DNA of 64,000 nt from Terebella lapidaria (GCA_949152475.1 OX424561.1:27274481-27338480), one strand, 5' to 3'; shown: positions 44,201 to 55,199, counted from the first letter of the stretch. Made by a program: numbers and translations. Notes: generated from the letters alone by a model not told the origin.

Positions 44201-46145
44201 GGCTGAAATTTAACATTGAGGTAGATTGCCAACTTTTTCAATTTTCGCGATAGCTGTCTGAAATTTGGTAGAAAATTGCCGTTTGACTCCTAGGTGAAGT
44301 GTGCCAAGTTACAGAACGATAGCATTCACCATCACAAAAATATTAGCGAAAAACAGTGTAAACGAGTTAGAAAAATCCGAGTATATGTTACTCGTAAATT
44401 ATGCAAAAAAAATCGGTCAACTGCGCAGCACTCACTAATAGTGTCACGAGAAGCCATAAAGAATGTTTATGGACCATGGCTTTCCCCAGGTTGTATATTG
44501 GATCCAAGCATATACCTCAGGTAAATAGTCATTAACTGCGAGGACGTTGGTGCGTGAGGTAGTTCTGTCTATAATATATGGTTGTAATAACAGTGCAATG
44601 AATATTAAATAATCATGTCAGTCAACTTTGTGTCAATCCGAGTACCCATCATAAAAGTTCAAGTTATGCACGCCACGCTCACAAGCCCCTCACTCTGGAG
44701 CCTGGTGGATCTAGACGCTATATGCCTATCTTCGTTTTTTTCCATTTAATAATTACACGTAGGGGCTTAGTGTTGAACAATATTGCACGGTTAGTGTTGG
44801 GCTCTGACCCGCTTCAATAAATCTATACGCACAAAGTCTTGCGCACGGAAGTTTTACGAAAGGTGCCGCACGGTTGAATGCATCCATCGATTCTGGGGGG
44901 AATTTCGTCTGTCGCACGAACCGCGCGGTCTTCCATAGGCAGACGACCGATCGACGCTAAGCACCGACCAACTAAACTAATCTTTGGAGAGCGCGATGGC
45001 GGGGGTTCCCGGTGATTTTTTTCTTCCTTTCTTTCACAAGCTTGCGGCGGGAATCGCGTGATGGCGGTTTTTATTGTTACCTGCCGTTTTTCAACGCGGT
45101 ATCAATCAACGGCAGGCCGACCGTGCATGGTCAGATCGACGATCGCTCAGGCTGTACGCCCCTCGCGGTCGCTGGTGCTCAGCGGCCATCTTTCACCTCG
45201 TGTCGCGCGCCGATAAATCGATACGAAAGTACTTGGACCTTCATTTCCGTCCCGGCCTCCCGCGGTTAATCTACAATCACCTCGACATTTGGACAACCCG
45301 TGTAACGACCCGTCGTTAAGCGTGGAGGTTACTTCCAATAATCTCGCTAATAATCCTGGGTCACCCGACCCACTGTTGGTAACCAGTGTGGTTCCAATTT
45401 TCCTCAAGTGACGTACGCACGAGCGATGCTCGTCTGGACTGAACGGTACAATAAAGACGAAACGGGGGGTATTGTCGGCGATGCTTCGGATTGCCATTAT
45501 TCCGGCAGTCTATGGATTAAGATGGCGTTGGATGTTTCGTTAGTCCTGACGTAACAAAATAAACAAATAAACACGTAGCCAAGCATGTGGTCTGATTCTT
45601 AAATGGACCCGAAACTCCCTCATCTGATCTCCCAGATGCGATGGCCAACACTTTCATGAACTTTACGGGGCTTTCAGAAGCACCTGAGCAGTAAACCCTA
45701 ATGAATGTACCCAGGCCTCTTACAGTTTTTATAAAGCTTTGTGGTGGGTATCGTCTCGATCAGTGATGTCACACTAGCAACTTTGTTAATTGACGCCAAG
45801 GCAGATAAATGTACATAAACGTAGAGGCAAAGCCTACCTGAAACTATATGGGAAGTGGAAGAAAAAAGAAATGAATGAGATAAAAAAAACCTCCAAAAAC
45901 GACCATGCACTTACTATTTTTCTTGTAGAGTAACACCTCGACCTGTTGGTTCTCCTGGTTCTCGAAGGCGTCCTCTATTGCTGAGACTGTGTCTCTGTTG
46001 GTGAGCTCCCCGTACATAAAGGCACAGACACTGGACTTCTGCATGACCTCGGCTCTCGTGAAGCCGGACAGCTTGCAGAACCCATCGTTACAGTACACGA
46101 TCGGGTAGTCGACGATCCGGGCATTGGCCAACAGAAAGCTGCTAT
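33867..46145 (-). CDS. eag (KCNH1/5-like): EAG-type voltage-gated potassium channel (KCNH1/KCNH5-like), nine exons, N-terminal exon missing
   Basis: Nine exons give about 1130 codons (3392 bases) without frame breaks: PAS domain, S1-S6, C-linker, cyclic-nucleotide-binding homology domain (CNBHD) and a long cytoplasmic tail. The product sits in the plasma membrane as a tetramer and passes an outward K+ current on depolarisation. The assignment to EAG, not ERG or ELK, rests on near-identical blocks such as [32 protein letters not shown], the TSVGFGN filter, [16 protein letters not shown] and [15 protein letters not shown]. Human KCNH1 is 989 residues; the excess here is in the last exon. Exon order matches vertebrate KCNH1. 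The first residues (about 25 codons before the PAS domain in relatives) come from an exon not found at higher coordinates in the window. Introns run from 0.1 to 2.8 kb and hold several repeats. Confidence 0.95.
35504..35700 (-). CDS. eag (KCNH1/5-like): EAG channel exon: second half of CNBHD
   Basis: A 197-bp exon. It encodes [20 protein letters not shown], then [20 protein letters not shown] and [11 protein letters not shown]. The residue split across the upstream junction becomes Ser where vertebrates have Gly (ILSKGD versus ILGKGD). Confidence 0.94.
36778..36795 (+). repeat. Poly-G run of 18
   Basis: An uninterrupted run of 18 G followed by AGGTGG, in a channel-gene intron. On the channel mRNA strand it is poly-C. 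Confidence 0.9.
37868..38120 (-). CDS. eag (KCNH1/5-like): EAG channel exon: C-linker and first half of CNBHD
   Basis: A 253-bp exon. It encodes [20 protein letters not shown], then [19 protein letters not shown] and [19 protein letters not shown]-family channels have this fold but do not bind cyclic nucleotides; an intrinsic ligand motif fills the pocket. Confidence 0.95.
39101..39790. repeat. 66-bp minisatellite in a channel intron
   Basis: About ten copies of a 66-bp unit with the core CCCACTGCCACTGCCAGCAA, then ACTGTAATATCATC. The central copies are nearly identical and the outer copies more diverged; related CACTGCCACT fragments continue to about 40000. Since 66 is a multiple of three, long open frames arise on both strands; they are by-products of the repeat. 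Confidence 0.9.
40141..40170. repeat. CA microsatellite next to a splice donor
   Basis: CACACACACACA with one interruption, about 20-50 bases inside the intron from the donor at 40191. Confidence 0.85.
40192..40391 (-). CDS. eag (KCNH1/5-like): EAG channel exon: S6 end and C-linker
   Basis: A 200-bp exon. It encodes [20 protein letters not shown], then [19 protein letters not shown] and [19 protein letters not shown]: the lower S6 gate and C-linker. The donor is AAG|GTAGGG. A CA microsatellite (40141-40170) lies just inside the following intron. Confidence 0.95.
40825..41245 (-). CDS. eag (KCNH1/5-like): EAG channel exon: S4, S5, pore and start of S6
   Basis: A 421-bp exon. S4 has spaced arginines ([17 protein letters not shown]); S5 is [20 protein letters not shown]; the turret is followed by the pore helix and the filter TSVGFGN, and S6 begins. 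GFG in place of GYG is normal for the EAG family. Donor GGAT|GTAAGT. Confidence 0.95.
41434..41829 (-). CDS. eag (KCNH1/5-like): EAG channel exon: S1 to S3 and S3-S4 loop
   Basis: A 396-bp exon, phase 0 at both ends. It holds [17 protein letters not shown] before S1 ([19 protein letters not shown]), S2 ([20 protein letters not shown]) with the acidic residues of the voltage-sensor network, and S3 ([17 protein letters not shown]). Donor AAG|GTAATT. Confidence 0.94.
42733..42869 (-). CDS. eag (KCNH1/5-like): EAG channel exon: PAS to S1 linker
   Basis: A 137-bp exon. It encodes [17 protein letters not shown] and a weakly conserved Ser/Pro/Asn-rich stretch that corresponds to the KFARLTRAL linker of vertebrate EAG. 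The donor GTACGT at 42732 was chosen over GTACAC four bases on because it keeps phase 0 with the next exon. Confidence 0.88.
42979..43107 (-). CDS. eag (KCNH1/5-like): EAG channel exon: end of PAS domain
   Basis: A 129-bp exon between TTATTCAG|AG and GG|GTAATA. It encodes [20 protein letters not shown], then [19 protein letters not shown], the C-terminal PAS strands and linker. Its first 29 bases and acceptor have been copied into the 50-bp tandem array directly upstream at 43108-43440. Confidence 0.9.
43079..43440. repeat. 50-bp tandem array built from an exon start and its splice acceptor
   Basis: The unit runs from CACGTGTAATAACAGCCATA to TATTACAA. The first unit overlaps the channel exon at 42979-43107; four further units follow at exact 50-bp steps (43131, 43181, 43231, 43281), then two or three degenerate ones. 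Each full copy keeps the acceptor and exon start, minus strand TTATTCAG|AGACACCA. Confidence 0.9.
43818..44384. mobile_element. Foldback (long inverted-repeat) element in a channel intron
   Basis: A left arm of about 175 bp, starting ATACTCGGATTTTTCTAACT, is mirrored at 44205-44384 with roughly one mismatch in ten bases. The arms enclose about 210 bases without coding capacity. The inner arm words GGCAATCTACC and CAATGTTAAATTT recur in the element at 49556-50084. Confidence 0.75.
44880..45500. other. GC- and CpG-rich patch in a channel intron
   Basis: This patch is clearly richer in GC and CpG than its surroundings. Open frames exist on both strands (for example 45147-45497 minus) but none resembles a known protein or keeps phase with the channel exons. 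It could be an internal promoter, a CpG-rich enhancer or an old transposon. Undetermined. Confidence 0.35.
45915..46145 (-). CDS. eag (KCNH1/5-like): EAG channel exon: PAS domain core
   Basis: A 231-bp exon from CATTACAG|AT to A|GTAAGT. It encodes [20 protein letters not shown] and continues through [15 protein letters not shown] and [11 protein letters not shown] to LLYKKN, the eag PAS fold that slows gating by contacting the CNBHD. It starts with two bases of a split codon, so an upstream exon is required. Confidence 0.93.
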
Positions 46146-49100
46146 CTGTAATGGCGGAAAAGTAAAACGGAAGATCAGTATAACTTCTCTTTTGAGAGGA
46201 GATGCTACATTTTCGAAGTATTTGTCTAATTATGTACGTTTCTCAACATTTACAAGTGACACATAAAAGTGTAAATTTCGGATAAATGAAGTAGACATGA
46301 ATGACCTGAACGTACTTGATAAACGTTTCATATGTATCTTCAAACTCAGGTTTGAATTTTCATTTGCGCAGTATGTTTCGAACAAAATTTTATTGATCAT
46401 TGTTTCGACAGTAGGTTTTGTCATTTTAATGCTGAAATTGAATGACTAATGTGTCTTTCAACATTGTCATTCAATCTGCAGTACTGCATATAATATTAGG
46501 GATTTAATGCAATGGCATTTGTTTTCAGCTATTTCCTTAACCTGCGGGAAATCCATAGGCCTAACAAAACATGGTGTGGATCTAACTTGGAATGTTATAT
46601 TCGTGTTGTCTCTACCGAATGTGCAACACAGTAGCCGCTTCAGCGGACTTCGTCAAATAAATGCATCAAGTTACTTCGGGGAGAAAACAAGTGTGAAAAG
46701 ATAGAGCACATTAAACCATCAATCACATTATTCCTAGAGTGTGGGCGCCATGTATGGAAAGTCATTGGTGGTTCAGATGTGGTCGTGAACTGCTTTTAAC
46801 AGATACTTACAGTGGAACCTAGGGATCTATTCTAGGCGACCGTTTTCCATCGGTAGAGTCATACTTGCGAAGGACCGTAAATAGCCTATTTTTGCGACAT
46901 TTGTGGCAAAAAAATTAAAACGTTAGGAAAACAATAGTGTCATTGCATTATGGAGACAGAGTTTGGGTTTTCTCTAATTTCGGGACCCACGGGAGGGGTT
47001 ATTGGTGATGTTTTATGCACAGACGATTTCCCGGTGTGGGGGAATAAACTACTCGAAACCACTGGCGACAATGTGGATGTTTGTAATCTGTCTCCTCGAC
47101 TGCACGTGAGCGCCACTCGACCGTTGGTTTCTGTGTCGTCTGCTCGACTTTATCGCCCCTACTTTGTCATATCACTCGACTAATTATGGCGGGAAAAGCC
47201 ATGAAACTGAGTGCAACTTCCCGATCCGGGCTTTTACAATGTCGTCTGACAGTCCGACCAGTGCGTCGTTATAGCTATAATCACCCTACTCGGAAATTGT
47301 ACGTGAGTCTATAATTGACAAAAGTTTGTTCTTGAATAGCGAAACGTAAGACGCTAAAATTTAACAACATGACCTGACAAGCAAAACACACGACGGAATT
47401 CGAAGAAAACACTTGGTTCGTTGTGTGATCATAATAATTACGACCACATGTCCATTCTCGTGTATTATTAATACAGCGTAATTACACACACCACTGTATG
47501 GGGTGGCGTGTGGTGGGGCAAAATATCAAATTGTAGTCGTTGGATGAACACCTGTACGATGTTTTCTGCACGCTACCGCGGTCTCTGGGGAGCTTTATTC
47601 TCGGAAACGTTTACACGGGCCCCATGGGTTCTTGTCTGGCACAGCGGGACCATCTTACTGATGAAAAACAATACATGTTTGTCGAAGACGTGCTCGTGTC
47701 GATTACGTTTACGTCCGGTGTATGACTACCCAGATTCCCCTGCGTGGTGACCCCCCGCGACGTCGCGTGTCAGTGTATCTTCCGGCGTCTCAACGATTTC
47801 GGCTGCATTCGATTGTGTCATGTCCGAAAATGAATTACCCACTTCATGACGTCATCAATTATGCAGGTAGAGCGAGAAAGCGTGTGAAATGGCTCCATTG
47901 GGCTTGCATTATCGAGCAAAAGACACCAAAGACAGACGATAATGCCGTGGGCGCCTTGTAGAGACCATGCGATCATCGAGTGAATTATTTAGGCCATAGT
48001 CAGCAGCCCGTGACAATGTATCCACTGCCTCCTATATACGTCGATCGAAAGCTAAAAACTGGGGTTTTCTGAAGAGGAGTCTATGTACGTGTAGATTATG
48101 AAACTTCTTATCATAATTTCATCAGTCACCATGGTCGTTTCAAATATTTGGCGTATTTTTAGTTGGAATTATGTCAGTCCTACCACGTCCAGAGTGGGAT
48201 TGACTAGTCGATTTATATAGTATTTCAATATGGATATCTATTTAAATTCGATTCATTGATATACTTTAATTTAAATTTATTTTACCAACCGATTTAGCTT
48301 CGGTCACCACGGAGAGTCATGAAGTTGTTACATAAGATTGTTCCTAATTTTCAATTCACGAAATTCTTCATGACAAGCCAATCCGTGTCATCCCAACCGT
48401 ACCTACATGTAATCCATTATACAGCTAACAATTAGTTTTTTCCCATCGGAGTAGGCTTATAAATTACCATGACGTGGCCTACTAGTTATGGAAAAAGGGC
48501 AGTTTCTTCTCTATGTAATGTATACAAGTTTGATACGAATTTCGATGACTCAGTAATGGGAATCAACTCTAGGCCTGTTGACAGCGTCTCCAAGGTTAAG
48601 AATCTCACGGCTTTACCAAATGACCATCTATCGATATTAAGTAACTATTATTGGAGTCTATCTCGTGACTAGGACGTGACAACAACAGTGGGCATTCCTT
48701 GCGTTTGGTCTATATCAGTGGCTGGTGACATTTACAGAGAACTGTCGACCTTGAAACACAGGCATACAGTTTGTTTTGCTCCCACTGCGCCTTTTTCCCC
48801 TACATGTACATTTTCAATCGACGGTACAAAACATCGGCCTACTGCCTACGTGTGTACGGTATCAAATTATTGGATATTACTTTGGGCTTATAAGCTGATG
48901 AACACCTTGTATGAGGGTCAATGCCATGCCATAATCCCCTGACACAACCTTCTCCAACAGATTGACCACCCGTTAGCGATACCTGAATTGAACCAATGTC
49001 GAACTCAACGCATAAATCGGCAAATCGACGACTCGAAGTCGTGATTAATATTCGTCACAAGCGTATATTTGACGCTTTCCACTCTTTGGCCAGGTGATAA

Positions 49101-49555
49101 TCATGCCGCTAGGCTACTATCAAAAGGCTTGTAGGGGATTATATCAGCGACATTCATTCGTGAGAGGTGTGAGCTAATTCCCCCGAGATAAGATAGTCCT
49201 CTTTACACGTACGTGTATTCGCCACCAATGCGCCGTCAGCTGTTCAATGCACACCTGGGTGTTTCAAATTACAAAGAGTGTCAACAACGTTAGGAGCGTT
49301 AATGTTCCAATTTTCGCCTATGACAGTTCGGATGACATGCTCGTTGGGTATTCTTGTATCACCTGCTGGGAAAGTGGCCAAGCCACGGCACGATATCGAT
49401 GAATCCGAGTAACTGTACGTACAACCGAATTGTGCCCCAAATCTATTGTCGACGTAACATTACGTGAAGTCTTATATGATTTGTACATATCGCTTCTCAA
49501 GAATTATAAGTGGGACTTATATGATAGTCTGGCTTTATTGTATAGTCAAATTCAA
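46146..49555. other. Upstream of the PAS exon; no further exon recognised
   Basis: The channel's start-codon exon should lie at higher coordinates on the minus strand, but I found no sequence matching the expected short N-terminal peptide here. Open frames are short. Confidence 0.4.
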
Positions 49556-50084
49556 CTGTCAGTGAAACACTTTTTGGCGATAATTTTGTTTTGGATGATC
49601 GAATCAACTTGAAATTTTGTGAGTCTTAATTGGGTATCATGCCGTAATTTTTCAGCGAGTTTCGGAATTTTATCTCAAGAAATGAAATCTACCTCAATGT
49701 TAAATTTCAGTCCAAAATGGGATCAAACAAATTCCAACAAATTCAGGGGTTTTATGATGTTTATGCCAGTACAGAATGAATTTATTGCTTTGATTTGAAG
49801 TCGGAAGGCATAGTCGCAGTGTAAATTAAGTAAACATGTTTATTTTGAATCAGTATATAATTCAAACATCAAATAAAAGTCGTTTTTGTGTGCAGACCCT
49901 GAAATTCCATTGTGCGGCGGAAATTTCACATTGGGGTAGATTACCAACTTTTTCAATTTTTGAGATAGAACTCTGAAATTTGGTGAAAAGTTACGGCATG
50001 ATACCCAATTAAGACACACAAAATTTCAAGTTGATTCGATTATCCAAAACAAAACTACGGCCAAAAAGCTTGTTTCACTGACAG
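49556..50084. mobile_element. Foldback element related to 43818-44384
   Basis: The end CTGTCAGTGAAACA at 49556 is mirrored at 50084. The arms of about 160 bp share TTTTGTTTTGGAT, ATCAACTTGAAATTTTGTG and the inner words CTACC(T/C)CAATGT. The inner third resembles the foldback element in the channel gene while the outer arms differ. Confidence 0.7.
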
Positions 50085-50490
50085 ATAGAATTTTAGTTTA
50101 ACAAAATGTTGTGGATAAATAAGATCAACAATTTTGGAGTATGATTGGAGTTTTCGTTTCATCTATAAAAAGGATAAATACATGTACTAACTTTAGATCT
50201 TTTTTGTCCCAAGTCTGATGAGTTTCGAAAAACACTGCGGTTTTGCTCAGAGTACATATAGTGTGACACTTTATGTCATAACACACAAAGTGAGCATGCC
50301 AACTTTTCCAATGAGTCGATGTGATGAGCATGCTCTGTAACCAATAGTTACATACGACTAAGAGTAATTATCTTTAATTACACATGGTCATGTGAAAAAT
50401 ACCCTGATTGCAAAAGCCAATCATATAACGCATTTCATGGAATCTCTAATATAATGTCATTTCTACTGGTGTTTGTTATCTGCATTGCAG

Positions 50491-51185
50491 ATTTGTTGTT
50501 GTTTGTGTCCAGGCCAGGTTTGTTTATTCAAATTATTTTTTTTTGAAAATCTGTTCGCAAATAGCTGTCGCACACAATGTAAGTTTGCAAATTTGTTGTT
50601 GTTTGTGTCCAGGCCAGGCTTGTTTATTCAAATTATTGCTTTTTGAAAATGTGTTCGCAAATAGCTGTCGCACACAATGTAAGTCTGCAAATTTGTTGTT
50701 GTTTGTGTCCAGGCCAGGTTTGTTTATTCAAATTACTGCTTTTTGAAAATTTGTTCGCAAATAGCTGTCGCACACAATGAAAGTTTGCAAATTTGTTGTT
50801 GTTTGTGTCCAGGCCAGGTTTGTTTATTCAAATTATTGCTTTTTGAAAATTTGTTCGCAAATAGCTGTCGCACACAATGTAAGTTTGCAAATTTGTTGTT
50901 GTTTGTGTCCAGGCCAGGTTTGTTTATTCAAATTATTGCTTTTTGAAAATTTGTTCGCAAATAGCTGTCGCACACAATGTAAGTTTGCAAATTTGTTGTT
51001 GTTTGTGTCCAGGCCAGGTTTGTTTATTCAAATTATTGCTTTTTGAAAATTTGTTCGCAAATAGCTGTCGCACACAATGTAAGTTTGCAAATTTGTTGTT
51101 GTTTGTGTCCAGGCCAGGTTTGTTTATTCAAATTATTGCTTTTTGAAAATTTGTTCGCAAATAGCTGTCGCACACAATGTAAGTA
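50491..51185. repeat. Seven-copy 100-bp satellite
   Basis: Units start at 50491, 50591, 50691, 50791, 50891, 50991 and 51091 with ATTTGTTGTTGTTTGTGTCC and differ by only a few bases. Each unit holds TTTGTGTCCAG| and, 60 bases on, CACAAT|GTAAGT on the plus strand, the pattern of an acceptor and a donor. Overlapping 67-codon frames are by-products of the repetition. Confidence 0.92.
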
Positions 51186-52759
51186 CAAGGTATTTAAGGG
51201 ATATCAGACAGATGCCATTATTCAATCGATATTCGCCGGTCTCACATTGCAATGATGTGTGACGTCAGTGCTGTCTGTTCAGAAAATGCACTTCACAATT
51301 TTTCAACGAATGAAATTCTTTCCAAAACGGTCATAAACATTCATAATTAAGTCATGTGTATTCATTCCAGACACAATCTCGTCGCCCAATGATCTCACTC
51401 CCATCAGAAATAGATGGAATAGAATTTGGCCGCGGGCGGACGTGCTTTGTGACCGAACAAATTTGTCATCGAATTTGTCAATATGGCTTATTCGAAGACA
51501 AAAGTTGCCTTGATACCGAGTCCCACGCTGGCTCCGTATCACGTGACCAGTCACTATCCACCATTCCAGAAAATGTTTGTGTGGATGTAATTGTGATCAA
51601 GATGACGCATCTGTTTTGTGCGTGATGGCCGGGTTCCAACTACATTCATATTGCTTAAACCTTTTTCATGTCGACATGGGATCTAGACGGAAAACTGATA
51701 TATTTGGCCAAGGGAATCGATAAAGTGGCCTCGTTACTATAACAACCAAACAGTAGTTATTTAACTCAATGTGTGACGTCATCTATCCGAACTAATGATA
51801 TCAGAATCGTTTCATGTACCTTTGTATTATATATTTTGCCCTAATTTATCGTACTTTGTCATAGCTAACTTCACTAACGTGGGCCTATTATACACTACAA
51901 ACAAAACTGGTCCGCTTGATTCAATACCATTGGAAAATGATTATTTAATCGAGTCCATTTCGTCTCTCTATTCACTTACAGAGCATTTTGTCCTTCCCAC
52001 CGAGCCTCTTGTACAATCTCATGAAGAATGCATAAAAATCGAAATGAATAGGATGACCAAAATAGGAATCGAAAATCAATAAGCCAAACATTCAGAATGA
52101 GCTATTGTTTGGTCGTTCAGCATTGATGAAGCTCTTTAAATTCCGGATTCAGCCAGCCGTGACCATCTTCTTCGGTCAATTACTAGGCAAGTGCAGGGCT
52201 TCTGAGAGTGGTTCCGTATTGAATATTTATGTAATTATAATATTTGCTTTGTACCCTGCCACAGGAGCTAGTATGCCTGTAGACACTGAGAGCTGCATGT
52301 TTGAGGGACGAGTTGAAAACCTCTACAGCTCTGACCATGTGAGCGTACGAAATACAATGTATCAATTCTGATGTTTGTTAAAGAGCCTGGAATATTTCCC
52401 ATCGTATGAGACGATCTTTCTGAAGGATATTCATAGCAATGGACTGTATTGAAATTGTGTTTATACGCTATGGAATTTACATAATATACATTGAGACCGT
52501 CGATATTGTTATTTCTGTATATTAGCTGGTAAGAAGCACCATATATTTAAGGCGGAATTATCAATTCATGTTTTCATTTGAATATGTAGCATGCTTGTTT
52601 GTATCTTGTTTTGAGCGTGTATGTATGTACCTTCATATCTTATATCATTATCTTATATAAAATTTGATAATGTCATCCATTCATTGTCAATTCAGAATTC
52701 GCTGAAAAGCTAATTGTTGTTTTTTTTTTGCGACTTTGCCACCATCTTTTGTTACCAGG
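51186..52759. other. Non-coding stretch left of the LTR retrotransposon
   Basis: No gene is supportable. The LTR retrotransposon inserted after GTTACCAGG at 52759. Confidence 0.45.
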
Positions 52760-53497
52760 TGTGACGAATATCGTTCACGGCCGATATCAAGCCGGTTTAA
52801 CTGGGTCGTCGTGTGATACAATAAGCCGGCAGTTTCAATTTAACTGTTTATTGTGGTGATAAAGACTGATGATCAATCACGCACAATCAGGGTCGCACTC
52901 TCACCTACGTCGGGTGATATCCCAGTCTATATTTCTATATTCCTAATATAGTCCTTTATACAACTTGCACATATATCCGATAGATTATATATATTAATAT
53001 CGACAGTCTCACAGGAACTTTTGTATATACGTCCTGCCACTGGGATGTTCACTTCACTTCTGCGCAGTAAACCGGGGCCGAGGGACCATGTGGCTGTGTA
53101 ATTTCCCGCCAAGTGTAAGCGGTGTTGTGATAGGTTGAATGTGTGGTGCAATGCGCTGATGTCACCGGGAAAGTGGGTTTCCCCGGCTCGTGTCAATACT
53201 TGGAATGCCTGTATGTGTGCACGTGATGTATGGAGTATGTATGTCAAGTTCTATGTTTAGAAGTCAGTGCATGTGAAGGTCAAGGTCGAGTAAACGGGGC
53301 CGAGTGTACTGAGCTAGCGGGGCCGCAGGTGCGTGGTTTGACCTGTGTATGTAACCATGACTACATGGAGTTTATGTTTGTGATCGTATAGCGTGTACTT
53401 GTCCTGTATGTAAGTCATGCAGAATGAATGTTTGTTGTGGAAATGTGTAGTGCGCGGGAGGGACGGGAGTAACAGTCGCTAAAATTACTACATAACA
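52760..53497 (-). repeat. 3' LTR (738 bp)
   Basis: It begins TGTGACGAATATCG and ends ACATAACA on the plus strand, so both strands have TG...CA ends. The inner boundary is set by the adjoining polypurine tract. A TATAAAG at 52954-52960 and AATAAA at 52847-52852 (both minus strand) are plausible promoter and polyadenylation signals. Confidence 0.85.
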
Positions 53498-53505
53498 CCC
53501 CTTCA
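53495..53505 (-). promoter_or_regulatory. Polypurine tract and U3 junction
   Basis: The minus strand reads TGAAGGGG then TGT, the start of the LTR. The purine run primes plus-strand DNA synthesis in LTR elements. The same 11-mer recurs three times at the start of pol. Confidence 0.75.
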
Positions 53506-53993
53506 TTAATCCTACGCCCTCGGGATTACCCTCCCCGGACCCTACCGTCGCCAAAACTAAACAATAAAAAGCTAAAAAGTCCTAAAGGTCAAACCCAAAA
53601 GCACTCACACACACACGCCGCGCGACATGAGAAAACACTTCATACAATAAAAATTCCTAACTGTCAAAATAAACGTCAGCAGTCAGTCCGTCAGCAGTCT
53701 CTACGATGATACATATACAAATACATGCACAACAATGAATGGAATGTATGATATGGAATGATAAACAAAACTCCTCGACGTTTCAAAGCGAAACGGAACT
53801 ATAACTTTAAGAGTCTAATGAACTGAAATAAAATGTAGATTAAATTTAACTAAAATTACATGTATAAAAACAAAAAGCCATGACTAGGATATTAAATGTA
53901 TATGTACACTATTTACAATATATATATGCCGTGACCGGAATTGTTTGGTCACTCGGGGCCGCATCAAAGGGGCCGAACAGTTCGGGGTCGTAT
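53506..53993 (-). other. 3' untranslated stretch between ORF3 and the 3' LTR
   Basis: No open frame. It contains several GGGGCCG and GGGGTCG words (for example at 53955-53961). Confidence 0.5.
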
Positions 53994-55199
53994 TTACTTG
54001 TCCTCCCGTTCACGCCTGCTGGCGGGAGGAGGCGGGGCCGCTGGCGATGCCTGCCGCATCAGCTGTAGCTGTTCGTCCGGGGGTAGTCTGGGCAGGATGG
54101 ACACGATCGTGGCCAACAACTCCCCCGGGATGGTCGGTGTGGTCGGGGTCGACGGAGCTTGTGCCTCCGATGGCGTCGGGGTCGAAGTCGCTCGAAGCCG
54201 AGTGATTTCCTGTCGTTGGTGGGCGACTTGGTCCTCCAACTGAGTCACACGGACTCGAAGCCGTAGATTTTCTTCGGACAGGGCGTCCGGGAACGTGGGC
54301 TGGTGGCGCTCGTGCAGAGCACCCATCCCAAAGCCGACAGACAGGCCGTTATATTCTGCCTGCCTGATGTGGTGATCCAGGGCCGACAGGTACTCCCGAC
54401 GAATCAGTCGCAAGTACTGGTGCGCTAAATCGTCAGCGCGGGCGAGTGACAGGGTCGGAAGGTGCTCCTCCGGTTCTGACGGCAGAAGCAAGGGGTCGGC
54501 ATTATGGGCGGCCTGTTCGAGACGAGCCGTCCAAAAGTCCTCGTGGAATCCGAGGTAGTTCGGGAGCCGCTGGGCGTCCTCATCCCGTAGGAAGTCTGTG
54601 AGGTCGGGATTCTGGCCGGGTAGTGCCTGCAGGCCGGGAAGCGAGCGGGTCGCCAAACGTCTGCCGTGTTGCCGCAGGAACTGGAAATCGGCCGCGAACT
54701 CGCCGGATCCATGAAGCGGCAGACGCTCGTCGAGGTCTCTGTGGAGTGACTCGAGCTGCTCTGGGTCGTCCACTTGGAGTCGGGGCCGGTCTCGATCGGT
54801 GCCGCGTGTCGGAACGGAACGCAGAGGTTCCACTTCCTCCGTGAGGTACGGCGGGAGCGGGACGGGTTCCACCATCCGTCGTGAAGGCTCCGGTGAAGAT
54901 TCCAGGGTCGAAAACGGTGTCGGGGTCGCACGTACAGGAGATCCGGGTGCAATCTCCCTGAGTGGAGGTGGCCGATCCTCAACTGGACTCTTCGGCTCGG
55001 GAGTCTCCTTGCCGGTTGATGACGATACCGGTGTGGTATTCAGGGGTCGACTTGGGAGTGGCGGATACTCCTCAGGTGGAGGGACCAATCCCTCACGGAC
55101 TCGGTAGTCCGTGACGTTAGAGGCCGTGGGTCGTTCCACAACCATCCGCCGGGGTATGATATCCGACGGCCGAGCTCTAGACGGGGTCGAAGATGTCAC
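53994..55199 (-). CDS. Third ORF of the Gypsy element, unknown function
   Basis: A 401-codon frame between pol and the 3' LTR, the position of env in retrovirus-like Gypsy elements. I see no signal peptide, membrane segment or cysteine-rich surface, so it is not a usual Env. The first 130 residues are Pro/Ser/Thr-rich and probably disordered. Residues about 140-300 are helical and leucine-rich with charged residues (VDDPEQLESLHRDLDERLPL, LARADDLAHQYLRLIRREYL). A coiled coil follows (ENLRLRVRVTQLEDQVAHQR), then a Pro-rich basic end. The frame's first codon here is GTG; the first ATG is at 55145, and the frame is open back to about 55316. A separate 21-codon ORF with a good start context (55177-55242) overlaps its beginning. 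It may be reached by splicing. Confidence 0.7.
   Translation of the reverse strand: MTSSTPSRARPSDIIPRRMVVERPTASNVTDYRVREGLVPPPEEYPPLPSRPLNTTPVSSSTGKETPEPKSPVEDRPPPLREIAPGSPVRATPTPFSTLESSPEPSRRMVEPVPLPPYLTEEVEPLRSVPTRGTDRDRPRLQVDDPEQLESLHRDLDERLPLHGSGEFAADFQFLRQHGRRLATRSLPGLQALPGQNPDLTDFLRDEDAQRLPNYLGFHEDFWTARLEQAAHNADPLLLPSEPEEHLPTLSLARADDLAHQYLRLIRREYLSALDHHIRQAEYNGLSVGFGMGALHERHQPTFPDALSEENLRLRVRVTQLEDQVAHQRQEITRLRATSTPTPSEAQAPSTPTTPTIPGELLATIVSILPRLPPDEQLQLMRQASPAAPPPPASRREREDK

Noticed and set aside
45147-45497. 116-codon minus-strand frame in the GC-rich patch
   Set aside because: No domain resemblance, not in phase with channel exons and no splice sites that would join it.
50491-51185. 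CRISPR-like array
   Set aside because: The units are contiguous 100-bp repeats without variable spacers, in a eukaryotic genome.
50543-51255. Series of overlapping 67-89-codon frames with cysteines
   Set aside because: They arise from the 100-bp satellite, whose unit is not a multiple of three; the frames shift at each unit.
53994-55199. Envelope glycoprotein
   Set aside because: The position fits, but there is no signal peptide, transmembrane segment or cysteine pattern.
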